DNA of 64,000 nucleotides from Peristeroidobacter soli (GCF_004138485.1 NZ_ML142848.1:1710640-1774639), one strand, 5' to 3'; shown: positions 9,167 through 18,673, counted from the first letter of the stretch. Notes: generated by a model not told the origin, from the sequence alone. Translations and numbers: made by a program.

Positions 9167-10722
9167 ACGGCGTTCGCGGCGCGCAGCGCCTGCTTGTCGA
9201 TCTTGCCATTGGCCAGCACGGGAATCTCGGCGACGATCTGAATGATCTTGGGCACTTTGTAGTTGGCCAGCCGCTCGCGTGCATGGCGGCTCAGCTCGCT
9301 GCTATCGAGACTGGCGCCCGCCGTGGCGACGACGTACGCCTTGCCGACTTCGGAATAAAGCGGATCGGGCTGCGAGATCACCGCCGCCAATGCCACCTGC
9401 GGGTGTGTCTCGAGCGCAAGTTCCACTTCGCGCGGATAGACATTGAATCCTCCGGACTTGAACATCTCAGCACGACGGCCGACGAGCGAGATGTTGCCGT
9501 CCTCGCGCCAATAGCCAATGTCACCTGTGCGCAGCCAACCATCCGCGGTGAATGCTGCCTGCGTAGCTTCGGGCCGGCGCCAGTAGCCCAACATGTTGGT
9601 CGGTGAACGGAATTGCAGCTCGCCACTGTCACCGACCGCGCACAGCGCCCCGTCGTCGCTAACGATGCGGCAGTGGAATTCCGGCGGCGGTCGTCCGATG
9701 GTATTCGCCAGCACCTCATCCGAGGCACCAGGATCGGTCCACGTCACATTGACGGTCGTCTCGGTGGACCCGTAAACGTTATAAAGATCGGGCGTCAGAG
9801 CGCGCATCCGCGGGATCATTCCACTCGGCATGGGACTGCCGCCCCACCCTGCGCGCCGAATGGACGACAAGTCATAGCGGGCAAAATTCGGCAGATCCAG
9901 TGTCATCTGTACCATCGTCGGAATGCCGCCCCAGATGTTGACGCGCTCGCGTTGAATGAGCTCGAGCTGCTCCTCGGGGCGAAAGCGTTCGGTCAGGATG
10001 GTGGTGCCGGACGCCAGCAGGTTCGCGACGCAGGTATCGCCGACACAGGCAATATGATTGATCGGAAACGCGCACAGCGCGATCGGGCGCAGGCCTTCGA
10101 CACGCGATAGCTGAGCGCGATTGCCAGCGACCAGCCCCAGATGCGAAAGCACGGCGCCCTTCGGCTTGCCCGTCGTTCCGGACGTGTAGACGAGCAGCGC
10201 CGCATCGGAGGGCACTACAGTGCGTGCCGCGGCTACAAATGTTTCATTGGATACCGTGGTGTGACGCGCAATCCAGTCGGTGTATGCCAAGCCATCGGTC
10301 ACGGCGCCGAGGACGATCAGTTCGCGGATGGAAGCCTGGCCGCGCTGCAACTCCACGAGCTCCGGCCGGTAGTCGCGGCCTTCGAACTCATCGATACCAA
10401 TGAGCAGATCGGGCTCGGCGTCGGCGACGATGTAACGCAGCTCGTCCAGCCGGTTACGGATGCCGAGTCCCACCCAGATGGCCCCGATAGAGGCGGTGGC
10501 CAGGAACACAGTGAAGAATTCGAGGCGCGTCGTAGCGAGCATCGCCACGCGGTCACCATGCTTGACGCCGGAGGCGAGCATGGCGCGTGCGACACGCTCG
10601 ACTTCAGTTCTCAATTGAGCGTACGTGAGGCGCCGACTGCCGCACACGATGGCTTCGACGTGCGCGTGACTTTGTGCCACGTCCAGCAAGGCGCCGAACA
10701 GGGTATCGCGAGAATGAAACAT
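9163..10722 (-). CDS. AMP-forming acyl-CoA synthetase (ANL superfamily)
   Basis: The 519-residue protein shows the ANL signatures in order: YTSGTTGKPKG (P-loop, about residue 178), YGSTETT, LRTGDIGY, GRRAEMFKSGGFNVYP hinge region and the catalytic lysine in NGKIDKQ. It activates a carboxylic acid to its CoA thioester via an acyl-AMP. It follows the MaoC-like gene by 7 bases and overlaps the next gene by 4 bases. In this operon it could activate the acid released by the amidase. The acid's identity cannot be read from the sequence. Confidence 0.92.
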   Translation of the reverse strand: MFHSRDTLFGALLDVAQSHAHVEAIVCGSRRLTYAQLRTEVERVARAMLASGVKHGDRVAMLATTRLEFFTVFLATASIGAIWVGLGIRNRLDELRYIVADAEPDLLIGIDEFEGRDYRPELVELQRGQASIRELIVLGAVTDGLAYTDWIARHTTVSNETFVAAARTVVPSDAALLVYTSGTTGKPKGAVLSHLGLVAGNRAQLSRVEGLRPIALCAFPINHIACVGDTCVANLLASGTTILTERFRPEEQLELIQRERVNIWGGIPTMVQMTLDLPNFARYDLSSIRRAGWGGSPMPSGMIPRMRALTPDLYNVYGSTETTVNVTWTDPGASDEVLANTIGRPPPEFHCRIVSDDGALCAVGDSGELQFRSPTNMLGYWRRPEATQAAFTADGWLRTGDIGYWREDGNISLVGRRAEMFKSGGFNVYPREVELALETHPQVALAAVISQPDPLYSEVGKAYVVATAGASLDSSELSRHARERLANYKVPKIIQIVAEIPVLANGKIDKQALRAANAV

Positions 10723-10729
10723 GGTGATA

Positions 10730-11269
10730 CTAAGAATTGGACGGCGTGGGTCGCAAGCCGGCCAGCGACATCGAATGTCGCGGCAGCAGTGTCATCGAAA
10801 GCCATCGAGCGACGAGCGCGGGACGTTGCTTGTGCTCGATCTCGACCGTGACATCGATGCTGCGTAATAACCGGTCCACAGCCACCGCCTCGACTGACAC
10901 GAGCGTCGCTCGCGCACGAATGCGACCGCCAACCGGCACCGGCTCGATGAAGCGCAACCGGTCGCAGCCGTAGTTGATACCGATCAGATCGGCGTGATCG
11001 ATATTTTCGTACTGGCCGCCGTCTTGACCGCCGTGCAGCTCGTGCAACATCGCGGTGGTCATCGACAGCGTCCAGAAGCCGAACGCGATCGTGCCGCCCA
11101 GTGGGCTGTGAGTGCGTGCCCACTCTGGATCCACATGCATTGGATCCGGATCGTAAGTGCAGCGGCCGAAGTCGCCGATGTCGGACTGACGCACGTCGCG
11201 CCAGCGACTCGGCCCCAGTTCCTTGCCTAACGCCAGGCGCTCGCGTTCCAGCAGATCCTCGATCTTCAT
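10730..11269 (-). CDS. MaoC-like (hotdog-fold) dehydratase
   Basis: The 179-residue single-hotdog protein carries the hydratase-2 motif in the form YDPDPMHVDPEWA followed by GGTIAFGFWTLS, with the catalytic Asp and His in place. MaoC/NodN-type proteins hydrate enoyl-CoA thioesters. It is the second gene of the operon, 8 bases after the TonB-receptor stop and 7 bases before the acyl-CoA synthetase. The pairing suggests beta-oxidation-like processing of the activated acid. Confidence 0.85.
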   Translation of the reverse strand: MKIEDLLERERLALGKELGPSRWRDVRQSDIGDFGRCTYDPDPMHVDPEWARTHSPLGGTIAFGFWTLSMTTAMLHELHGGQDGGQYENIDHADLIGINYGCDRLRFIEPVPVGGRIRARATLVSVEAVAVDRLLRSIDVTVEIEHKQRPALVARWLSMTLLPRHSMSLAGLRPTPSNS

Positions 11270-11277
11270 GCGTGGGC

Positions 11278-13491
11278 TCAGTAGCGGTAGCTCAAGCGGA
11301 GCGACCAGTTGCGCGGCACGCCGTAGGTTCGAGTCTCTCCGATGGCGGCCGGCACCAGTCCGATCAAAGAATATGAACCCTGGTAGGCGAGACGCACATT
11401 ATCCTCGTCGAGCATGTTCTGACCGTACAGTGCCAGCTCCCAGGCGCCGCGCCGTACACCGAGTCGCGCGTCCAGTTGCCGGATCACCGTCGTCATCGAA
11501 TTCGGATTGTTGTTGGCCGCCGTGAACGACTTCGAACGGTAGCCGTAGTCGAATCGGAAGAACCCTTCCGTGCCGCCCGCGCCCAGAGTCCGCGAGTAAT
11601 CGAGCGAAGTGCTGACCGTCCACTCAGGTGCGAACGGCAGCGTGTTGCCCGAGTAATCCGTCACGCCGACCGTGTAGTCGTCGTACTTCGCGTCGGTGTA
11701 GCCGACGTTCAGGCCGAGCCACAGCCCCTTGGCCGGAATGCCGCTCAGTGACAACTCCGCGCCTTCGCTGGTGGCCTCGCCCGCGTTGGTCGTGACGTTG
11801 GCAAAGATGCCACCGCCCAGCGGCACGGATTGATTGACTTGCAGATCTCGATAATCGAGCCGGAACACGGCCAGCTCGGCGTTGAGGCGCCCGCCGAAGA
11901 ACACGCTCTTCAAGCCCGCTTCGTAGTTGGTCGCCGTCTCGTCGCCGAAGTCCAGGTCCGTGCTGGTGACGAAGTCCGCGTTCCAGCCGCCGCTCTTGAA
12001 GCCGCGACCGACAGTGGCATAAAGATTGACTGCGTCGGTGGCGCGGAACAGAACACTGGCGGTCGGAGAAACATCGCTCGGGGAGAAGCTGTCCCGAAGA
12101 TTGAGAATGTTCGGATAGGCCGGGTTGACCGAGGTCTGGTTGAAGAAGAAGTCCTTGTCTTCCTCCGTATAGCGTGCGCCGGCGTTGATGGTCACGCGCT
12201 CGGTGACGTGCCAGTTGGCATTGATGAAGGCGGCATAGGCACGGGTGTCGATGGTGCCGAATTGCCGTGTGGTCGCGGTGCCGTAGGCAAAATTGGGAAA
12301 GCCGATAAACGGTGCGACCTGGCCCCAGTCCGCGCCCGAGCGCAGCGCCTGGTCGCTGTCGATGCTCTGATCGTAGTAGTACAGGCCGGCGACGAAGTCG
12401 AACGCGCCCAGGCGGGGCGAGGCGATTCTCAGCTCCTGAGTCAGCTGCTCATCTTCGACGTGGATATCGAAGAACAGCAGATCCGCCGCAGCGCCGTCGA
12501 AGTCGCGGCCGAAAATGGAGTCGCTGGTGCGGTAGCCGGTGACCGAGGTGAGTTTGAAGCCATTGGAGAATTCATAGTTCGCGGTCAGCGCGGCGCCGCC
12601 GAGCTCCCGCTCGGTGCCGCGATCGAAACCTTCCATCACGGTGCGCTCACCGGGGGCGAGCGCCGGGAACATCGAATTGAACAGATTGAACGTTCCCTGT
12701 GCGCCCGGCGCCGCACTGAGGGAAACCAGCTCGTTCTGGTAGTCACGCGCCTTTTGATCGGTGTAATCGGCGCTCAACGTCACATCGAGCCGATCGGTCG
12801 GCGTGAAACGCAACGCGCCGCGCACACCCGTCGTATCGTCGTTGCCCTGAGCGCGACCGGTCGTGAGATTGTCGAAGTAGCCGTCGCGCTCGTTGTGAAA
12901 GGCGCTGATCTTGCCGAACAGCGTATCCTCGCTCAGCGGCCCGCTCAGGTAGGCCTCGGCGCGTTGCTTGCCGAAGTCACCACCCGACAGGGCTACTTCG
13001 GCGCGCAACTGCTCGTCGGGCGCGCGCGTGACGATATTGATGGCGCCGGCGATCGTGTTCTTGCCGAACAAGGTTCCTTGCGGACCGCGCAGCACTTCGA
13101 CACGCGCGACGTCGGGCAGGTCCTGGTTGACCGATGCCGCTCTGCCGGCCAGCACGCCATCCACGTACACGCCATAACCGGCTTCGATGCCGAAGTTGCG
13201 CTGAGGAATGCTGATGCCGCGAATGGACACTTCCGGCTGAATCGACGTCTCGGTGGCGCTGAACACCATGTTGGGAACGGCGTACTGCAGATCCGACAAG
13301 CGCTGCGCGCCGCGCGCCTGGATGTCCGCCTGAGAAATGGCGGTGATCGAAATCGGCACATCCTTGGCCTGCTCTTCGACCTTGCGGGCCGTGACCACGA
13401 TGGTCTCGATCTCGATGTCCTCGGCCACGGCCTGCGATGCCAGCGCCGCAACCATCAGGCTGGACAGTGCGATGGGCTTGAATGTGTGCAT
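11278..13491 (-). CDS. TonB-dependent outer-membrane receptor
   Basis: The 737-residue protein has a signal peptide ending AVA and a TonB-box-like IETIVVTARK. The plug domain (about residues 45-155) includes VEVLRGPQGTLFGKNTIAGAINIVT. A 22-strand-type barrel ends in the C-terminal WSLRLSYRY. The AGRAASVNQDLPD plug style is that of the large catabolite-uptake receptors rather than classical siderophore receptors. It heads the leftward operon, so it probably imports the compound that the downstream amidase, PLP enzyme and acyl-CoA enzymes process. Confidence 0.95.
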   Translation of the reverse strand: MHTFKPIALSSLMVAALASQAVAEDIEIETIVVTARKVEEQAKDVPISITAISQADIQARGAQRLSDLQYAVPNMVFSATETSIQPEVSIRGISIPQRNFGIEAGYGVYVDGVLAGRAASVNQDLPDVARVEVLRGPQGTLFGKNTIAGAINIVTRAPDEQLRAEVALSGGDFGKQRAEAYLSGPLSEDTLFGKISAFHNERDGYFDNLTTGRAQGNDDTTGVRGALRFTPTDRLDVTLSADYTDQKARDYQNELVSLSAAPGAQGTFNLFNSMFPALAPGERTVMEGFDRGTERELGGAALTANYEFSNGFKLTSVTGYRTSDSIFGRDFDGAAADLLFFDIHVEDEQLTQELRIASPRLGAFDFVAGLYYYDQSIDSDQALRSGADWGQVAPFIGFPNFAYGTATTRQFGTIDTRAYAAFINANWHVTERVTINAGARYTEEDKDFFFNQTSVNPAYPNILNLRDSFSPSDVSPTASVLFRATDAVNLYATVGRGFKSGGWNADFVTSTDLDFGDETATNYEAGLKSVFFGGRLNAELAVFRLDYRDLQVNQSVPLGGGIFANVTTNAGEATSEGAELSLSGIPAKGLWLGLNVGYTDAKYDDYTVGVTDYSGNTLPFAPEWTVSTSLDYSRTLGAGGTEGFFRFDYGYRSKSFTAANNNPNSMTTVIRQLDARLGVRRGAWELALYGQNMLDEDNVRLAYQGSYSLIGLVPAAIGETRTYGVPRNWSLRLSYRY

Positions 13492-13532
13492 GCGAACCCG
13501 CTCCCCGATCTAGTTATTGCCAGTGTGGCGTA

Positions 13533-13554
13533 TTAATACTCGATGTAGTTTCGA
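13533..13554. promoter_or_regulatory. Candidate operator in the receptor / hydrolase divergent promoter
   Basis: TTAATACTCGAT at 13533-13544 matches 12-mers in the two other divergent promoters of the cluster (17113 and, reversed, 21377). TCGATGTAGTTTCGA at 13540-13554 matches 11 of 15 positions of the perfect palindrome at 17120-17134. On the minus strand the TATTAA inside the motif could serve as the receptor promoter's -10. The TetR protein at 16286-17026 is the obvious candidate binder; this is inference. Confidence 0.5.
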
Positions 13555-13595
13555 ATTTCTAGTGTCACGTTTCCGCACCGAGATCGACCGCCGAA

Positions 13596-13609
13596 GCGCC
13601 ATATGGCGC
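13596..13609. promoter_or_regulatory. 14-base palindrome GCGCCATATGGCGC
   Basis: A perfect 14-base palindrome lies between the TonB-receptor gene and the serine hydrolase gene, about 33 bases before a TTGACA hexamer (13642-13647). It may be a regulator site for the rightward hydrolase-transporter pair. It has no copy in the other promoters of the cluster. Confidence 0.4.
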
Positions 13610-13695
13610 CAGTCCGCACCGGAGATGCCAGACGGCCCGGCTTGACAGCACCCCAATACTGGATGAAACATCGGGTTTGGCTCTCTGGAATTCCG

Positions 13696-14907
13696 ATGCG
13701 CCTCATCCACCATTGCTTGCACGCCTGCCTCGTGGCCGGCTGGACATTCACCGCTCAGGCGGTTGCTGCAGATCCAGCTCCCAAGGCACCGGACAAAGCC
13801 GCGGTCGAGACGCTCGACACCTTGCGAAAGGAGTACGGCTTCCCCGGCGCTGCCGCTGCGTTCAAGTTCGCCGATGGCACCGAGATAGTCGTGGTGAGCG
13901 GGTTGGCCGATCGCGAAACGCAAGCGCCGGTCGAGCCGGACTCGCGATTCATGTCGGGCAGCACAGGCAAGACCTTCGCGGCAGCGACGGCGTTGCATCT
14001 GGCGCATGACGGTAAACTGGACCTCGATGCGCCGATCAGCCGCTATCTCGGCGAGCGCGCCTGGTTCTCACGCCTGCCCGGGGGCGCGCGCATCACCACT
14101 CGACAATTGCTGATGCATTCCTCGGGACTCATCGACCACGTGTACACCGAAGCTTTCGCTCGCGACTCAATAGCGATGCTCGCGGAGCCGGACAGTGCGC
14201 TCACGCCGGAGCAATCGATATCGTACGTACTCGACTCGAAACCGCGCTTCGCGCCGGGCACACGGCATGGCTACACCGATACCGGCTATCTCCTCGTCGG
14301 CTTGATCATCGAGCAGGTCTCCGGCCGCCATTATTACGATCTGGTCGCCGACTATTTCTTACGGCCACTGCATCTGGATGGAACGGCGCCAGCCGAGCGG
14401 CGCGCGCTCGACGGCCTGGTGCAGGGATATCCGGCGCCCGACATGGGTTTTCCGCTGCCCTCGACCACGCTCGAAAAGCCCGGCGTGTTGCGTTGGAACC
14501 CAGCATCGGAATGGACTGGCGGAGGCTTTGTAACGACACCGCGCGATCTCGCCCGCTGGGCATGGCACCTCTATGGCGGCAGCGCTCTGCAGGGTTCCTA
14601 TGTAACTGATCTCGTCACGGGCATTCCGGCTCGCAACGATGCAGACATGCCGCGATACGCACTCGGCACAGTCGTGTTCGCGAGCCCCGCCGGGCTCGCG
14701 TACGGTCACAGCGGCTGGTATCCGGGCTATCGTTCGGATCTCGTGTTTTATCCCGAGCACTGCCTAGCCGTCGCTTTCCAGATCAACACGGACGGCAAGG
14801 ACTATGGCAACGCGCGCATGGCGGCGATGCGAGACCGGCTGACGCAATCAGTCATCGGCAAAGCAACCTCATCCACTTGTCGGCGCACGAGCGCGGTCGC
14901 GCCATGA
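13696..14907 (+). CDS. Serine hydrolase, class C beta-lactamase / D-peptidase type
   Basis: From the ATG at 13696 the protein has 403 residues with a signal peptide ending near AVAADP. It carries the SxxK motif in SGSTGKTF, a Tyr box in GYTDTGYLLVG and the third motif YGHSGWYPGY, the order seen in class C beta-lactamases, D-aminopeptidases and esterases. A likely periplasmic enzyme acting on a D-peptide, ester or lactam bond. The frame is open to 13603, and an ATG at 13663 is another possible start. Its stop overlaps the next gene's start (ATGA), so it is coupled to the MFS carrier. Confidence 0.85.
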   Translation: MRLIHHCLHACLVAGWTFTAQAVAADPAPKAPDKAAVETLDTLRKEYGFPGAAAAFKFADGTEIVVVSGLADRETQAPVEPDSRFMSGSTGKTFAAATALHLAHDGKLDLDAPISRYLGERAWFSRLPGGARITTRQLLMHSSGLIDHVYTEAFARDSIAMLAEPDSALTPEQSISYVLDSKPRFAPGTRHGYTDTGYLLVGLIIEQVSGRHYYDLVADYFLRPLHLDGTAPAERRALDGLVQGYPAPDMGFPLPSTTLEKPGVLRWNPASEWTGGGFVTTPRDLARWAWHLYGGSALQGSYVTDLVTGIPARNDADMPRYALGTVVFASPAGLAYGHSGWYPGYRSDLVFYPEHCLAVAFQINTDGKDYGNARMAAMRDRLTQSVIGKATSSTCRRTSAVAP

Positions 14908-16289
14908 GCGAATCGTCGAGCGTCACGCGCCTGCCGAGGCGGCTGTTGCTTGGCTATTCGATTGGATCGCTGGGAACGGGCGTGTATTCAACCGTTCCCG
15001 CGCTGCTGCTGCTGTACTTCATGACGGACATCCTGGGCGTTCCGTCCGCCTGGGCCATGGTCGCGCTGCTCGTGCCGAAGCTGTGGGGCGCGATCATCGA
15101 CCCGGTCGTCGGCATGCTGTCGGACCGTACGCGCTCGCGCCTGGGACGACGACGGCCCTGGCTGCTGGTCGGCGGACTGGGGATGAGTCTGACTTTCGTA
15201 TTCCTGTTTCGCGTCCCCGATTTCAGCGATGTGTTCAGTCGATTTCTCTACGTCGCCGCGGTGTTTGCCGCCAGCGCTACCGCATACTCGATATTCGCCG
15301 TGCCCTACGTCGCGATGCCCGCGGAGATGAGCCCCGATTCGAGCGAAAGAACGCGCGTAATGACCTATCGCATGAGCCTGGTGATGACGGGCATCGTGTT
15401 GGGATCGGCAATCTCGCCCATGCTCGTAACGCACTTCGGCGGCGGTCGCGAAGGTTATGCGCACATGTCAGTCGTCGTCGGCGCCGCCTGCGCTCTCGCG
15501 ATGCTGTGCACGTTCTTCGCTACTCACGCGGCGGCCGCAGGAAAACCGCCAGAAGCATCGCACCTGCCGCTGCGAACACAACTGCGTTCGATCGCGAACA
15601 ACCGGTCGTTCACACGCCTGATCTCTGTGTTCGTTTTACAGACGATTGCACTGGGCACATTCGGCGCCTTGCTGCCGTATGCGATCGCTCGGCATTTGGG
15701 GCAGGACGAATCCATGGTCGGCGTGCTGTTCCTGCTGCTGATCGGCTCCAGCATCCTGAGCATGCCGTTGTGGTATCGCATGTCGCGACGCTGGGGCAAA
15801 CGTCGCTGCCTGATGAGCGCTTCGGCCGCGCATGGATTGCTGATGCTGCCGCTGATGTTCGTCTCGCCGGAGTACCCGCACGCACTGCTCTACATGCAGT
15901 TTGCAGCGGGTGGAATCGCATACGCGGCTCTGCAACTCATGCCATTCGCGCTGGTCACCGACATCATCGAGCGCGATTGTCGGGAAACCGGCGTGCGACG
16001 CGAAGGTTTGTATTCGGGCGTCTGGACCGCCTGCGAGAAGATCGGCCTGGCGCTGGGGCCGGCGACTGCAGCGGCGTTGCTGGCATCGTCCGGCTACGTC
16101 GCCTCCAGCGAGGCAACGACAGTGCAATCGGCCGCGACGTTGGACGCGATCCGCTACGGGCTGGCGATCATCCCTGCCGTCATTCAAATCGCGAGCCTGG
16201 CGCTGCTGAGCTCCTATCCCGAGGATCACGCCAGGGGCCCGGTGGGTTCGGTGGAGTCACCCACCGCGCGGACCAGCTCGATTGCCTAG
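14904..16289 (+). CDS. MFS carrier of the GPH (glycoside-pentoside-hexuronide) type
   Basis: The 461-residue membrane protein has about 12 hydrophobic segments. The GPH-type signature LWGAIIDPVVGMLSDRTRSRLGRRRPW lies after the second segment. GPH carriers import sugars or glycosides, and sometimes other small solutes, with cations. Translational coupling (ATGA at 14904) to a periplasmic serine hydrolase suggests it takes up a product of that enzyme. The end overlaps the opposing TetR gene by 4 bases. Confidence 0.88.
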   Translation: MSESSSVTRLPRRLLLGYSIGSLGTGVYSTVPALLLLYFMTDILGVPSAWAMVALLVPKLWGAIIDPVVGMLSDRTRSRLGRRRPWLLVGGLGMSLTFVFLFRVPDFSDVFSRFLYVAAVFAASATAYSIFAVPYVAMPAEMSPDSSERTRVMTYRMSLVMTGIVLGSAISPMLVTHFGGGREGYAHMSVVVGAACALAMLCTFFATHAAAAGKPPEASHLPLRTQLRSIANNRSFTRLISVFVLQTIALGTFGALLPYAIARHLGQDESMVGVLFLLLIGSSILSMPLWYRMSRRWGKRRCLMSASAAHGLLMLPLMFVSPEYPHALLYMQFAAGGIAYAALQLMPFALVTDIIERDCRETGVRREGLYSGVWTACEKIGLALGPATAAALLASSGYVASSEATTVQSAATLDAIRYGLAIIPAVIQIASLALLSSYPEDHARGPVGSVESPTARTSSIA

Positions 16290-17026
16290 CGCTTTCCGGC
16301 GGATTTTGCTTTCCGTGCGTGCGGCGGAGGCGACCAGGCGCGGCCCGCCGGCTCGCCGGGCGGAGCACTGGGTACACCACGTCGAGGCAACACGGGCGGC
16401 AGGTAGTTGAGCAAATAAGACACGACCGCGCGCTTGGCTTCGGCGAGATGGAAGTCAGTGATTCGCCCGTGCAGCTCCAGAGAGGGCCGGAACCCTGCAT
16501 CCACGACGCGGGTGGCAAACGTGAATATCTCGACTGCGTTGTCCAGCTTCGGCCGCTCGAACTGGCGGTCGATGGCGGCGAGCATGCGCTCGGCCTGTTG
16601 CTGATAAGCCTGGTCGTGCGCGGGATAGACCGCACGCGAGATCTTCCATGCCGAGAACAGCTGCGCGAAGGCGAGGTCTTCGTTGTAGTTGCTCGCCAGC
16701 GCATCCATCAGGCGCTCGAGCATTTGTTTCCACGATTCGGCCGGTGCGTTGAGTGCCGTCAATGTCACCTCCGCGAACCAATGGCCGGCGTGATCGATCA
16801 GCGCGGCGAGCAGTTCCATCTTGCCGGGGAAGAAGTGATAGCAAGAGGCCAGCGGCATCCCCGCCGCGCGGGCAATGTCCTGGTAGGTGATCTCCTCGAC
16901 GTGTCGCTCCCTCAGCAGTTGCACCGTCGTATCGAGCAGCAGCTTGCGCCTGATCTCGCCGCGCTCCTGCGTGTAGGGACGCCGTACGCGAGCGGCAACG
17001 CGGGTTCGGGAACGTGTCTTGGGCAT
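16286..17026 (-). CDS. TetR-family transcriptional regulator
   Basis: The 246-residue protein has a basic N-terminal tail and then a TetR helix-turn-helix (EEITYQDIARAAGMPLASCYHFFPGK, residues about 44-69). A variable ligand domain follows, and the C-terminal tail is Pro/Lys/Arg rich. The gene diverges from the POT transporter gene. Their shared 132-base promoter region holds a perfect 15-base palindrome. Related motifs in two other promoters of the cluster make it the probable regulator of the whole 6-24.7 kb set. Confidence 0.9.
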   Translation of the reverse strand: MPKTRSRTRVAARVRRPYTQERGEIRRKLLLDTTVQLLRERHVEEITYQDIARAAGMPLASCYHFFPGKMELLAALIDHAGHWFAEVTLTALNAPAESWKQMLERLMDALASNYNEDLAFAQLFSAWKISRAVYPAHDQAYQQQAERMLAAIDRQFERPKLDNAVEIFTFATRVVDAGFRPSLELHGRITDFHLAEAKRAVVSYLLNYLPPVLPRRGVPSAPPGEPAGRAWSPPPHARKAKSAGKR

Positions 17027-17112
17027 GTATGGAACATCCGTTGGTAACGAATGACGCTCTTCGATGAGCGGTCTGTGGCGCGGAGTATAGATGATCGCGG
17101 TTGCCGGCCGGT

Positions 17113-17134
17113 CTAAAACTCGATACCGTATCGA
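17113..17134. promoter_or_regulatory. Candidate TetR operator (15-base palindrome)
   Basis: TCGATACCGTATCGA at 17120-17134 is a perfect odd palindrome, 25 bases before the transporter ATG. It overlaps GATAAT (17133-17138), a good -10 hexamer. The overlapping CTAAAACTCGAT at 17113-17124 is shared with the promoters at 13.5 and 21.4 kb. A site over the -10 fits repression; binding by the adjacent TetR is inferred. Confidence 0.6.
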
Positions 17135-17158
17135 TAATTAGTCATACCGGAACCGAGC

Positions 17159-18667
17159 ATGGGGCGCCCATCGGCAGCGATGTTTTTGAATCATCCCCGC
17201 GGACTCGCCGTACTGGTCGCGCTCAAAATCTGGGAGCTGTTCAGTTACCAGGGCATGCGCGCGTTCCTGGTGCTCTACCTGATCGCGACGTTTGCGCTCG
17301 GAGACGCCGAGGCCGCGGTGCTGTTCGGGTCTTACGCTTCTCTGGTCCTGGCCACCGCGGTGTTCGGCGGTTTGATCGCGGATCGTTGGCTTGGCGCCAA
17401 GGAGCCGATGATCGTGGGCGCGTGCTTGATCATGGTCGGGCATCTGGGACTGGCGCTGGAAAACTTCCTCGGCGGCCGAGGCTTGCTGCAGCCGGAAGCC
17501 ATCTTCGACATGTTCTGCGGCTCGCTCGCGGTCATCGCGGTCGGCACGGGTCTGCTCAAACCCAATGTGCTGAACCTCATCGGCGGACTGTATCGACGCG
17601 ATGATCCACGGCGCGACACAGGCTACTACCTGTACTACATCGGCGTGAACATCGGCAGCTTCAGCGCGCCGCTGGTGTGTGGCTATTTGAGCAGCCGTTA
17701 TGGATGGGCCTATGGCTTCGCCGCCGCGGCGCTGGGCATGGCGGCAGGCCTGCTCGTACTGGTCCTTGGAAGACGACACATCGTGAGTGCCGAACAGGAC
17801 GAGAGCGCCACACCGCGCGTTATCACGCTGCGACATCGATTGGGGATCTATGCGAGCGTCGCTGCGGCAATCGCGCTGGCCGCGTTGCTCATTCAACAGG
17901 GCGTCGTGCTAGCGATGCTCCTGGCAGCGACGCTGATGTTCGGCGCGGTGTACCTGCTAACCGTGGCGAAAGCCCATGGCAACGAGGCGACAGCCGCCGT
18001 TTGGGGATTTTTCGCGGTGATGCCCGTGCCGGCGCTGTTCGTCATCCTGTTCGAACAATTCTCGCTGTCCGTCAATCTGTTTGCCGATCGCCTGGTCGAT
18101 CGTGACTTCTTCGGCGCAACGTTCGCCGCCCCTCAACTGCTCTCCCTCAACAGCATCTGTGTGCTGGTCGTCTTACCGCTGCTCGCGATGGCCTGGGCGG
18201 CGCTGCGCGAACGAGGTGTGGATCCGGCGACCACCACCAAGTTCGCGGTCGGCTTTGCTCTGATGGCCATCGGATTCCTCGTGCTGACGACTGGCGTCGT
18301 CGCCAGCGCCGGGCGTGTCGACTTGAAATGGGTGGTCGCCGGCTATGTGCTGATCACGGTGGGTGAGCTTTGTATCGCACCCCTCACCTACGCCATGGTC
18401 GGCAAGACGCTGCCGAAGCCGCTGGAAGGCGTAGGCATGGGGCTGCTGCAATTGTCGTTCTCGATCGGCAATCTGTGTGCCGGCCTGTTCGCGACGCTGG
18501 GCGCCGTCCCCAAGGGCAGCTCCGACATACAGATCAAGGAAATCTATGCCGAGTTCTTCGTCATGGCGAGCCTGCTGGGAGTCGGCGCAGCCGCCTTCTG
18601 TTTGTTGATCGGAAGATGGTTCGCGGCTCGCGATGCGCGAACGGCGCCGCAGCGACTCCCCGCTTGA
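17159..18667 (+). CDS. POT/PTR2-family peptide transporter
   Basis: The 502-residue polytopic protein begins with a classical POT first helix (MFLNHPRGLAVLVALKIWEL, then FSYQGMRAFLVLYL). Further family blocks are FGGLIADRWLGAKEPMIVG and GLYRRDDPRRDTGYYLYYIGVNIGS. POT carriers import di- and tripeptides with protons. The usual ExxER of the first helix is WELFSYQGM here, so the motif's Arg-containing part is missing, which may indicate altered proton coupling. The first codons offer two starts (17159 or the ATG seven codons later). It diverges from tetR and converges with the OCD-like gene, 6 bases away. Confidence 0.9.
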   Translation: MGRPSAAMFLNHPRGLAVLVALKIWELFSYQGMRAFLVLYLIATFALGDAEAAVLFGSYASLVLATAVFGGLIADRWLGAKEPMIVGACLIMVGHLGLALENFLGGRGLLQPEAIFDMFCGSLAVIAVGTGLLKPNVLNLIGGLYRRDDPRRDTGYYLYYIGVNIGSFSAPLVCGYLSSRYGWAYGFAAAALGMAAGLLVLVLGRRHIVSAEQDESATPRVITLRHRLGIYASVAAAIALAALLIQQGVVLAMLLAATLMFGAVYLLTVAKAHGNEATAAVWGFFAVMPVPALFVILFEQFSLSVNLFADRLVDRDFFGATFAAPQLLSLNSICVLVVLPLLAMAWAALRERGVDPATTTKFAVGFALMAIGFLVLTTGVVASAGRVDLKWVVAGYVLITVGELCIAPLTYAMVGKTLPKPLEGVGMGLLQLSFSIGNLCAGLFATLGAVPKGSSDIQIKEIYAEFFVMASLLGVGAAAFCLLIGRWFAARDARTAPQRLPA

Positions 18668-18673
18668 TCCTGC

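Noticed and set aside
11830-13536. 568-codon open frame on the plus strand
   Set aside because: It lies antisense to the well-supported TonB receptor; long antisense frames are expected in GC-rich DNA, and its translation shows no family motif.
15083-17047. 654-codon open frame on the plus strand
   Set aside because: It covers the MFS and TetR genes in other frames; its product is Arg-rich, with no recognisable domain.
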